Shown here in pieces: positions 44,906 through 51,888 of a stretch of 64,000 nucleotides of DNA (its first letter is position 1; the number at the start of each line of letters is the position of its first letter). The DNA comes from Azospirillum sp. TSA2s (GTDB taxonomy: Bacteria; Pseudomonadota; Alphaproteobacteria; Azospirillales; Azospirillaceae). The notes beneath the pieces are model-generated. The model was not told the origin of the DNA. It searched no databases and was given only the letters and a program-made list of their open reading frames with translations. Both the position numbers and the translations under genes were made by a program. Location: contig NZ_CP039650.1 in the NCBI RefSeq assembly GCF_004923315.1, positions 124,001 to 188,000 of the forward strand, given 5' to 3'.

Positions 44906-45032
44906 TATCCGTTCGGACAGTCAACTACCACCCGATAAAAAGTTAACCCTTTCGTTTAGGCATTTGTTAAGTGCCGGCGCCTACAGTACCCCGAAATCGT
45001 GGAATCCACAGTTTGGGTTGGAGCGTCCGCGC

Positions 45033-45359
45033 ATGGCACTCATCGAACTCGACACCGGCGACGACTCTGCAGCCGGTGCATCGGTCATTGGTCCTGAGGG
45101 GCGTCCCATGACCGAAAACGACCTTCCCCCGCCCGACACCAAGCGTTGGGTGATGCGCCGCAAGGCGGAAGTGGTCGCCGGCGTCCGTTCGGGCCTGATC
45201 AGCCTGGAAGAGGCGTGCCGCCGCTACACCTTGTCGGTGGAGGAATTCCTGTCCTGGCAGCGGCTGATCGACAGCCACGGCATGCGCGGCCTGCGCGCCA
45301 CCCGCCTGCAGGACTACCGCCCCGGCCAGCCCGTCCGCGACCGCATCGGCGCGGACTGA
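45033..45359 (+). CDS. sciP: SciP-type (DUF1153) regulator
   Basis: A 108-residue helix-turn-helix protein of the DUF1153 family. The core DLPPPDTKRWVMRRKAEVV and GLISLEEACRRYTLSVEEFL is almost the Caulobacter SciP sequence as I recall it, the protein that binds CtrA and blocks CtrA-driven transcription, including flagellar genes. It has about 15 more residues at the N-terminus than Caulobacter SciP. A GGAG site lies 11 bases before the ATG. It stands alone after flgD, with an AT-rich promoter region (TTAA repeats at 44943 and 44967) and its own terminator. Confidence 0.88.
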   Translation: MALIELDTGDDSAAGASVIGPEGRPMTENDLPPPDTKRWVMRRKAEVVAGVRSGLISLEEACRRYTLSVEEFLSWQRLIDSHGMRGLRATRLQDYRPGQPVRDRIGAD

Positions 45360-45379
45360 GGCAGCGCACACAGAGTCGA

Positions 45380-45419
45380 CGAAGCGCCGCAGGGCTGACC
45401 TGCGGCGCTTCGTTGCGTT
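45380..45419 (+). terminator. Terminator of sciP
   Basis: CGAAGCGCCGCAGG (45380-45393) pairs perfectly over 14 bases with CCTGCGGCGCTTCG (45399-45412), followed by TTGCGTT. It can also serve the convergent TetR gene. Confidence 0.8.
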
Positions 45420-45450
45420 CGGGGCGATTGAGGCCGGGGGCAACCGTCGC

Positions 45451-46050
45451 CTATGGCCGCGCCTGCGCACATGCCGCGTCGACCAGCATCGCAGCCGCGC
45501 TTGCCACCGCGTCGTTGGCCGGTCCCAAGTCCAGCGCCCGCCCGGCTGCATAGGCGCCTTCCATCAGCAGCTGCAATTGGCCGCACAGCCGCTCCGGATC
45601 GTCGGCGCCGGCCGCCACCGCCAACCTGTGCAGGCGGTCGCGGACCATCCGCTTGTGGGCCAAAGCCAGCGCACGGGCGGGGTTGGCAGGGTCGCGCAGT
45701 TCGGCGGCGGCGCTGGTGAAGGGGCAGCCCTGGAATTTCGGATGATCGATCCAGTGGGCCAGCGCCACGAAAAGCGCCTTCATCTGGGCGCGCGGATCGC
45801 CGGGATGGCGGGCCACCACCCGGTCCCACCACGCGCCATGCTGGGCGATGCTGCGCTCCAGATAGGCGCAGACCAGATCGTCCTTGGACTCGAAGTTCCG
45901 GTACAGGCTCATCTTCGCGACGCCGGATTTGGCGATGATTGTGTCGATGCCGACCGCGCGGATGCCCTCGCGATAGAACAGCTCCGCCGCCGTATCGAGA
46001 ATCCGCTCCCGCGCCGGCTTCCTTGCGCCTTCAGCCTCTGCCATTCCCAC
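45451..46050 (-). CDS. TetR-family transcriptional regulator
   Basis: A 199-residue repressor with the N-terminal TetR helix-turn-helix: ARERILDTAAELFYREGIRA and GIDTIIAKSGVAKMSLYRNF (about 13-55). The ligand domain has the GCPFTSAAAEL segment of the AcrR/YjdC-like group. It is divergent from a MaoC-like gene across a 141-base gap containing two copies of a palindromic site, so it probably controls both genes. Start is Met1 (46050) or Met3 (46044). Confidence 0.88.
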   Translation of the reverse strand: MGMAEAEGARKPARERILDTAAELFYREGIRAVGIDTIIAKSGVAKMSLYRNFESKDDLVCAYLERSIAQHGAWWDRVVARHPGDPRAQMKALFVALAHWIDHPKFQGCPFTSAAAELRDPANPARALALAHKRMVRDRLHRLAVAAGADDPERLCGQLQLLMEGAYAAGRALDLGPANDAVASAAAMLVDAACAQARP

Positions 46051-46092
46051 CCCATCCGCTCCGAACGGCCGGGTTCAAGCCCGCCGTTGACA

Positions 46093-46143
46093 ATGATACA
46101 GACCTGTCTCTACCATCGCAACGAAGAGACAGGTCTGTATCAT
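46093..46143. promoter_or_regulatory. Duplicated operator between tetR-like and maoC-like genes
   Basis: ATGATACAGACCTGTCTCT (46093-46111) is repeated in perfect inverse as AGAGACAGGTCTGTATCAT (46125-46143), 13 bases apart. Each half contains ACAG-N2-CTGT, a short palindrome typical of TetR-family operators. So two dimers may bind. Confidence 0.8.
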
Positions 46144-46191
46144 CGCCGGACGATCCGGACCTGACCACCACAATGAACGGAGTTCCGGGGG

Positions 46192-46635
46192 ATGCGCTAT
46201 TTCGAGGATGTAACGGTGGGCGACCGCTTCACCGGCGGGCCGCTGACGGTCGAGGCGGCGGAGATCGTCGCCTATGCCGAGAAGTTCGACCCGCAGCCCT
46301 TCCATCTGGACCCCGACGCGGCGAAGGACACGCTGTTCCGCGGGCTGGCGGCCAGTGGCTGGCACACCGCCGGAATGACCATGCGGATGATCGTCGGCAG
46401 CGACGCCGAACTGGCGGGCGGCTATATCGGCATGGGTGTCGATTCCATCGGCTGGCCCCGCCCGACCCGGCCCGGCGACGTGCTGCGCATCGAGATGGAG
46501 GTGATGGAGGCCCGCCGCTCCGCCAAGCGTCCCGACCAGGGCGTGCTGCGGGTGAAGACCACCACCTTCAACCAGAATGACGAGGTGGTGCAGACCATGA
46601 TCGCCAACCTGCTGGCACCCGGCCGCCCCACCTGA
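46192..46635 (+). CDS. MaoC-family hydratase
   Basis: A 147-residue hot-dog fold protein. The hydratase-2 motif is visible as YAEKFDPQPFHLDPDAA, where Asp and His form the catalytic pair for hydration of enoyl-CoA esters, and LAASGWHTAGMTMRM follows. The start MRYFEDVTVGDRF is typical for single-domain MaoC proteins. It is divergent from the TetR gene, which likely regulates it; the substrate is unknown. A perfect terminator follows. Confidence 0.88.
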   Translation: MRYFEDVTVGDRFTGGPLTVEAAEIVAYAEKFDPQPFHLDPDAAKDTLFRGLAASGWHTAGMTMRMIVGSDAELAGGYIGMGVDSIGWPRPTRPGDVLRIEMEVMEARRSAKRPDQGVLRVKTTTFNQNDEVVQTMIANLLAPGRPT

Positions 46636-46643
46636 AAAAGAAA

Positions 46644-46673
46644 GCCCCCGCATCCGGGAGTGGATGCGGGGGC
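46644..46673. terminator. Bidirectional terminator
   Basis: GCCCCCGCATCC (46644-46655) and GGATGCGGGGGC (46662-46673) are perfect 12-base complements. TTTTT follows on plus (46678 on) and TTTCTTTTTC on minus, so it serves both the MaoC-like gene and the convergent TRAP gene. Confidence 0.9.
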
Positions 46674-46709
46674 GGCAGTTTTTGCTCTCTCAGTCGCGGG
46701 CTTCTGCCG

Positions 46710-47798
46710 TCAGCGCTTCAGGCCGGCGGTGAAGGCGAAGTTGTCGAAGGAGTTCTCGGCCACCCGGAACCACAGATACTCGTCGTCGCGGAACTTCTTC
46801 CACGGCTCGTAGATCTTGGCGAACTTCGGGTTGGTCTTGGCCGTTTCGTCATACAGCTCGGTGGCGGCTTTGTAGCAGGCTTCCATCACGTCGCGCGGGA
46901 AGGGACGCAGCTGGGCGCCGCCGCCGACCAGACGCTTCAGCGCCGCCGGGTTTTCGGCGTCGTACTTGGCGGCCATGGTCACGTTGGCCTCGAAGCAGGC
47001 GGCCTCCAGGACGGCCTTGTACTGCTTGGGCAGCTGTTCCCACTGCTGCTTGTTGACCAGCAGCGAGACGGTCAGACCGCCTTCCCACCAGCCCGGATAG
47101 TAGTAGTACTTGGCGACCTTGTTGAAGCCGAGCTTCTCGTCGTCGTACGGACCGATCCACTCGGCGGCGTCGATGGTGCCCTTTTCCAGCGACGGATAGA
47201 TGTCGCCGCCGGCGATCTGCTGCGGCACGACGCCCAGCTTGGCCAGGACCTGACCAGCGAAGCCGCCGATGCGGAACTTCAGGCCCTTGAGATCCTCGAC
47301 GGTCTTGATCTCCTTGCGGAACCAGCCGCCCATCTGCACGCCGGTGTTGCCGGCCGGGAAGTTCACGACGCCGTAGCCGTCGAAGAACTCGCGCAGCAGC
47401 GCCATGCCGCCGCCATTGTAGATCCAGGCGTTCTGCTGGCGGGCGTTCAGGCCGAAGGGCACCGTCGCGTCGAAGGTGAAGGTCGGGTCCTTGCCGACAT
47501 AGTAATAGCTGGCGGTGTGGCCGCATTCGACCGTGCCGTTCTGCACCGCGTCCAGAACCTGCAGGCCGGGAACGAGTTCACCGGCGGCGAAGGGACGGAT
47601 CTGGAACTTGCCGTCCGTGGCCGCGGCGACGCGGGCGGCGATGGTGTCGGCGGCGCCGTAAATGGTGTCCAGGCTCTTGGGGAAGCTGGACGCCAGGCGC
47701 CAATGGATCTCCGGCTGGGTCTGGGCGATGGCGGGGGCCGCGAGGGTGCTGGCGGCGACGCCGACACCGGCGGAGGTCAGGAAGGAACGACGCTTCAT
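46710..47798 (-). CDS. TRAP transporter substrate-binding protein (DctP/TakP family), orphan 2
   Basis: A 362-residue periplasmic receptor, a close paralogue of the protein at 17791-18888. Both share the Tat signal MKRR.FLTSAGVGVAASTLA, SSFPKSLDTIYG, GGWFRKEIK.VEDLKGLKFR and FNKVAKYYYYPGWWEGG, with most aligned residues identical. Differences gather in the regions that line the ligand cleft (for example MTHGGGKELMAEFF against IYNGGGMALLREFF), so the two may bind different organic acids. The start at 47798 has GAGGAAAC upstream; the longer frame to 47867 is rejected. No DctQM genes are nearby. Confidence 0.92.
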   Translation of the reverse strand: MKRRSFLTSAGVGVAASTLAAPAIAQTQPEIHWRLASSFPKSLDTIYGAADTIAARVAAATDGKFQIRPFAAGELVPGLQVLDAVQNGTVECGHTASYYYVGKDPTFTFDATVPFGLNARQQNAWIYNGGGMALLREFFDGYGVVNFPAGNTGVQMGGWFRKEIKTVEDLKGLKFRIGGFAGQVLAKLGVVPQQIAGGDIYPSLEKGTIDAAEWIGPYDDEKLGFNKVAKYYYYPGWWEGGLTVSLLVNKQQWEQLPKQYKAVLEAACFEANVTMAAKYDAENPAALKRLVGGGAQLRPFPRDVMEACYKAATELYDETAKTNPKFAKIYEPWKKFRDDEYLWFRVAENSFDNFAFTAGLKR

Positions 47799-48374
47799 GA
47801 ACGTTTCCTCATCGTTATGGCCATGGCGTCGGTTGAACGATGACGCCATTTGCCGAACAAAAGGCACTATGGTGCCTGAACAATTCTAAAAATCGCGATG
47901 GCTGTAGGACAATTCGTCAAAACGCATGGCTTCCATTCCCGCCCTATTCCATCGCATGGAAAATACAGTGCGCAGGCGCGACTGAAACGGCGACAGAAGT
48001 CCATCGACCTCTGCGGGATTTTCAAAGCAATGCATCGCCGGAAGAAACGAAGACTGGCGCCCGCTCCTGGGAGCATCCATCAGCCGCATCGATCAACCGC
48101 GGAACCGTCTTGCCGTCATCTGAATGGTTACGTGTACCGATGATATATGCGACGCGCGGAATGGCACCCACCCCTACTTTCGTTCATCCACGCCAAGCCC
48201 GAGACACGCCATCGGCCGCGCCACCTGTAATCGCTTTGCACGCACACGAAGGCGAGCACATGCTATCGCATGCAACTTGCAGCTTCCAACGGGATGGGAT
48301 GATTGTCATGTTGGCCGCGCGGTCGGGGCGGTGGAACGGCCACCGCCCGCGCCGCACCAACGGAGGGCAAGAGG
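47799..48374. other. Gene-poor, AT-richer stretch
   Basis: About 575 bases with clearly lower GC than neighbouring genes (28 of 60 in the line from 47881). Short frames here (for example 47898-48143) have poor codon bias and no ribosome sites, so I call none. It holds the promoter of the TRAP gene on the left and presumably the leader of the small peptide gene on the right. Confidence 0.5.
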
Positions 48375-48449
48375 ATGGATAAGATCCTCACTCTCCTGAT
48401 CCTGCTGTTGCAGGTGGTCAAGCTGGTGCTTGAGTACCTGAACCGCTGA
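48375..48449 (+). CDS. 24-residue hydrophobic peptide
   Basis: ATG at 48375 opens a 25-codon frame starting MDKILTLLIL and ending VVKLVLEYLNR; 13 of 24 residues are Leu, Ile or Val. GGAGGGCAAGAGG lies just upstream, giving a strong ribosome binding site, and a perfect 12-base hairpin follows eight bases after the stop. One predicted membrane helix with charged ends recalls type I toxin peptides and regulatory small membrane proteins, but I recognise no family. It is far too short for ordinary gene finders. Confidence 0.55.
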   Translation: MDKILTLLILLLQVVKLVLEYLNR

Positions 48450-48456
48450 TCGGGTC

Positions 48457-48487
48457 GGCGCGCCGGGGGTGATAGCCCCGGCGCGCC
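48457..48487. terminator. Hairpin between small peptide gene and rhomboid gene
   Basis: GGCGCGCCGGGG (48457-48468) pairs perfectly with CCCCGGCGCGCC (48476-48487). TTCCCCAAAAA follows on plus. It can end both convergent transcripts. Confidence 0.75.
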
Positions 48488-48577
48488 TTCCCCAAAAATA
48501 GTGCTTTTTCACGCCGACGGCAACGGGTCACCCCAGCACGCGCTTCACGGTCGCCAACACGGGAGAAACGCGACCGC

Positions 48578-49318
48578 TCAAGAAACGCCAACCGGCCGGC
48601 GGTGCTTGGGGCGCAGGCACAGCAGCACGCCGCCCAGCAGCAACCCGGCCGCCAGCCCGCCCGCATGCGCCGCCCAGCCGACTTCGGCAAGCGGGGAGCC
48701 GGCATCCAGCGGCACCAGCGTCATCGCCGCGTTCAACAGCGCGAAAACCAGGATCGCCCCCTGCACCAGCCGCCGGGGCAAGCGTCGCGACAGCAGCCCG
48801 GAGCGCGGCCGCATCCACAGGAAGGCGCCCATCAGCGCGCAGATCGCCCCGCTCGCCCCGATCAGCGGCGCCATCCGGTCGACGGCGAGCAGCCCCTCCG
48901 TCAGCGCCGCCGCCACCGTGCCGGTGACGAACAGCGACAGATAGCGGAGATGCCCGGCCTCCCGCTCCACCACGTCGCCCAACAGCCACAGCACGGCCAT
49001 GTTGGAGACCAGATGCGTCAGGTCGCCATGGATCAGCACATGCCCGAACAGCCCGCGCCACAGCGCACCGGTGGGCAGCGGCCCGGCCAGTTCGACCGTT
49101 CCAAAGAAATAGGCGGGAACGAAGGCGAAGGATTCCGGCGGCAGCCGCAGGACGAAGGCCAGCACGCAGACAAGGATGACGGTGCGGTTCGCATAGGGCG
49201 GGATGGGTACGACGGCGACAGGCCCGGTTCCTCCGCTCCGGCCACGCCGGTCCAGCGCCAGCGCCATCCCCTGCCCCCGCTGTTCGGTGCCGCCGCTTCG
49301 CGCGGCGATAAGTCTCAC
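48578..49318 (-). CDS. Rhomboid family intramembrane serine protease
   Basis: A 246-residue, six-helix membrane protease. The catalytic pair is Ser156 in IGASGAICALMG and His218 in WAAHAGGLAAG, and the HxxxN oxyanion motif is present in THLVSNMAVL (His102, Asn106). A polar N-terminus of about 40 residues precedes the first helix. The start is GTG 49318 as given; ATG 49267 is an alternative with a GGGG stretch upstream. Substrates cannot be predicted. It is divergent from the enoyl-CoA hydratase-like gene. Confidence 0.88.
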   Translation of the reverse strand: MRLIAARSGGTEQRGQGMALALDRRGRSGGTGPVAVVPIPPYANRTVILVCVLAFVLRLPPESFAFVPAYFFGTVELAGPLPTGALWRGLFGHVLIHGDLTHLVSNMAVLWLLGDVVEREAGHLRYLSLFVTGTVAAALTEGLLAVDRMAPLIGASGAICALMGAFLWMRPRSGLLSRRLPRRLVQGAILVFALLNAAMTLVPLDAGSPLAEVGWAAHAGGLAAGLLLGGVLLCLRPKHRRPVGVS

Positions 49319-49485
49319 CCCAATGTAAGAAGGGGTATTGGCGAAAAACAGCCGTTTTCTACTCTGCTCGGGGTCCTCCTATACCGGTCGGACGGATTGG
49401 AGCGCCGGCCACCGGCTGGCACAGTGGCTCTACCACCCGGCGAGAGTCCCTTCGCCGGGCAATGACAACCGGGGAAGAAACGACC

Positions 49486-50283
49486 ATGAACGAACGTCAG
49501 GATACCGGCAGCATGACGGTGGACCGCCAGGGGCGCGTCATGGTGCTGACCATGAGCGACGCCGGCACCCGCAACGCGCTGGGCTTGAAGATGATGGCTG
49601 CCGGACGCGACGCACTGGACGAGGCGACGCACGACCCCGAAATCGGCGCCATCGTGCTGACCGGCGCAGACGGCGCCTTCAGCAGTGGCGGGCACCTGAA
49701 CAACCTCTATCACCACGGCAGCCGCTCGCGGTCGGAGAATCGGGACGGGATCGAACGTTTCCACGGCTGGGTCCGGGCGATGCGCGAATGCCCCAAGCCG
49801 ATCATCGCCGCGGTGGAGGGGCCGGCCGCTGGCGCCGGCTTCTCGCTGGCGCTGGCCTGCGACCTGATCGTCGCGGCGGAGGATGCGCAGTTCCTGACCG
49901 CCTATATCAAGGTCGGGCTGACCGCCGACGGCGGTGCCTCCGCCTCGCTCGCCCGCGCGCTGCCGCCGCAGCTTTATGCCGAACTGATGCTGACCGGTGG
50001 CCCGGTCGATGCGGCGCGCCTGCATGCCGCCGGCGTGGTCAACCGCGTCACCGCGCCGGGCCGGGCGCTGGACGAGGCGACCGCCTGGGCGCAGACCATC
50101 GCCGAAGGGCCGGCCGGCGCCATGGGCCGGGCGAAGAAGTTGATGGAGCTGGCTTATGGCAGCTTCGCCACCCAGCTCGCCCGCGAAAGCGACCTGTTCG
50201 TCGAGGCCTTGCACCATGGCGAGGCGAAGGAGGGCATCACCGCCTTCTTCGAGAAACGCCGGCCGGTTTTCCACAAACGCTGA
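49486..50283 (+). CDS. Enoyl-CoA hydratase/isomerase family protein
   Basis: A 265-residue crotonase-fold protein with the CoA-binding SDAGTRNALGL, the oxyanion loop GAFSSGGHLNNL and GPAAGAGFSLALACDLIVAAED. The two glutamates that hydrate enoyl-CoA in the classical enzyme are not obvious: GAGFSLAL has Ser where Glu144 is expected, and the second site reads YIKVGLTADGG. So it may be an isomerase-like or non-hydratase member. ATG 49486 follows a GGAAG site. It reads rightward, with no linked fatty acid genes. Confidence 0.85.
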   Translation: MNERQDTGSMTVDRQGRVMVLTMSDAGTRNALGLKMMAAGRDALDEATHDPEIGAIVLTGADGAFSSGGHLNNLYHHGSRSRSENRDGIERFHGWVRAMRECPKPIIAAVEGPAAGAGFSLALACDLIVAAEDAQFLTAYIKVGLTADGGASASLARALPPQLYAELMLTGGPVDAARLHAAGVVNRVTAPGRALDEATAWAQTIAEGPAGAMGRAKKLMELAYGSFATQLARESDLFVEALHHGEAKEGITAFFEKRRPVFHKR

Positions 50284-50305
50284 GGGATGCGAAGGGCCGG
50301 GCGGC

Positions 50306-50431
50306 ATGCTGCCGAACGGCGTCCGAAAGGAGGTGGCGCGAGCGAAGAAGTTCCTGAGGCGGTTCGACCGCTTCTGGTTCAAGTTGAAGATCGAGTTCCA
50401 AGCCAGATTCAACAAGGATCAGGGCAGGTAA
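50306..50431 (+). CDS. Possible small basic protein (41 aa)
   Basis: A short frame just after the crotonase gene, starting MLPNGVRKEVARAKKFLRRF and continuing DRFWFKLKIEFQARF. It would form one strongly basic amphipathic helix. The ribosome site is weak (GGGCCGGGCGG), so it may be spurious. Confidence 0.25.
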   Translation: MLPNGVRKEVARAKKFLRRFDRFWFKLKIEFQARFNKDQGR

Positions 50432-50705
50432 GGGCCAGGGGGCGGGGTCGGGAAACCGGCTCCGCCTTCAGGACGAGGACTCGCGTCACCTCCTGACCGC
50501 TGAGGGTACCATCGCCGCCGAGGAGTTCAAGGCGGCGAGCTGCCCGCCGCCCGGCGATCGAACGTTAGGAAAGTTGCATTTCGGCAAGGATCCTTCAGCC
50601 GCGAGGCTGCCCGGCGCGACAAATTTTCCCGATGGCGATCGTCATTCCAGTTCCACACGATTGCATGTTGAACGCGGCGGCGCACCGGTTGTAGAAACTA
50701 TCCGT
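50432..50705. other. Non-coding stretch before dprA
   Basis: This 274-base gap shows nothing I can name. The dprA frame stays open back to 50574 but without family similarity; the bases from 50650 to 50705 probably hold the promoter. Confidence 0.4.
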
Positions 50706-51842
50706 ATGACACAACCGCGCCGCCCCTTGACCGACGCCGAACGGCTCGATTGGATCCGCCTCATTCGTACCGAGAATGTGGGTCCGATCACCTTTCACCG
50801 CCTGATGGAACAGTATGGCAGCGCCGCCAAGGCACTGGACATGCTGCCGGAACTGGCACGGCGCGGCGGGCGGCCGAAGCCGCTGCGCATCACCTCCAAG
50901 GCCGAGGCGGAGCGGGAGATGCAGGCGAACCGGCGTTTCGGCGCTCAACTGCTCTGCGCCTGCGAACCCGATTATCCGGAGCCGCTGGCCGCGGTGGATG
51001 ATGCGCCGCCGGTGATTTCGGTCGCCGGACACTCCCATCTGCTGCGGCGGCGCGCGGTGGCCATTGTCGGGGCGCGCAACGCCTCGCTGAACGGCAAGAA
51101 GTTCGCCGAATCGCTGGCGCGCGAACTCGGGGCGGCCGGGCTGCTGGTCGTGTCCGGCCTTGCCCGCGGCATCGACACCGCCGCCCATGCCGGCTCTCTC
51201 GCCAGCGGCACCGCCGCCGTTCTGGCCGGCGGCATCGACGTCGTCTATCCGCCGGAGAATGAGGGCCTCTACCGCGACATCGTGGCGCAGGGCTTGGTGG
51301 TGGCGGAAAGCGCCATCGGCACCCAGCCGCAGGCCCGCCATTTTCCCCGCCGCAACCGCCTGATCTCCGGCCTGTCGCTGGGCGTGCTGGTGGTGGAGGC
51401 GGCGTTGCGCTCCGGCTCCCTCATCACCGCGCGGATGGCCCTGGAACAGGGGCGGGAGGTGATGGCGGTGCCGGGTTCCCCGCTCGACCCCCGCTGCCAT
51501 GGCACCAACAATCTGCTGCGCCAAGGCGCCACGCTGGTGGAACGGGCCGACGACGTGCTGCGCGCCATCGAAAACCTGCGGCCTCCGATGCTGGCGGAAC
51601 GGCAGCGCGACCTGTTTAGCGTCCCCCTCCATACCCCCGCCCCTGCGGCGGAACCGGACGAATCCGACCTCGCCAAGGCACGCGCCCTGGTGCTGGAAAA
51701 CCTGGGCCACTCGCCCGTCACCATTGACGAACTCGTTCGCGGGTGCCAATTGTCCGCTCCGGTGGTGCTGACCGTGGTTCTGGAACTTGAGCTTGCCGGC
51801 CGAGTCCAGCGTCTTCCCGGTCATCAGGTCTCTCTCGCCTGA
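50706..51842 (+). CDS. dprA: DNA-processing protein DprA (Smf)
   Basis: A 378-residue protein that protects incoming single-stranded DNA and loads RecA. The Rossmann-like core has VAIVGARNAS, GLARGIDTAAHAGSL, PPENEGLYRDI, HFPRRNRLISGLSLGVLVVEA and GSPLDPRCHGTNNLLRQGA; a helical N-terminal domain (about 8-70) and a C-terminal winged-helix (about 315-375) complete the long form. ATG 50706 gives the family start; a longer frame lacks similarity. It is 47 bases before topA, the common dprA-topA pair. Confidence 0.95.
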   Translation: MTQPRRPLTDAERLDWIRLIRTENVGPITFHRLMEQYGSAAKALDMLPELARRGGRPKPLRITSKAEAEREMQANRRFGAQLLCACEPDYPEPLAAVDDAPPVISVAGHSHLLRRRAVAIVGARNASLNGKKFAESLARELGAAGLLVVSGLARGIDTAAHAGSLASGTAAVLAGGIDVVYPPENEGLYRDIVAQGLVVAESAIGTQPQARHFPRRNRLISGLSLGVLVVEAALRSGSLITARMALEQGREVMAVPGSPLDPRCHGTNNLLRQGATLVERADDVLRAIENLRPPMLAERQRDLFSVPLHTPAPAAEPDESDLAKARALVLENLGHSPVTIDELVRGCQLSAPVVLTVVLELELAGRVQRLPGHQVSLA

Positions 51843-51888
51843 TCGGCATCGCCGTGGTTTGGGTGGGCATACGCGAAGGGCTGGTTTC

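Noticed and set aside
44943..44970. CtrA box before sciP (TTAA at 44943 and 44967)
   Set aside because: The spacing is 20 bases rather than seven, and the intermediate TTTA gives an eight-base gap; neither meets the consensus.
47898..48143. An 81-codon frame in the gene-poor stretch
   Set aside because: Poor codon bias, no ribosome site and no recognisable sequence.
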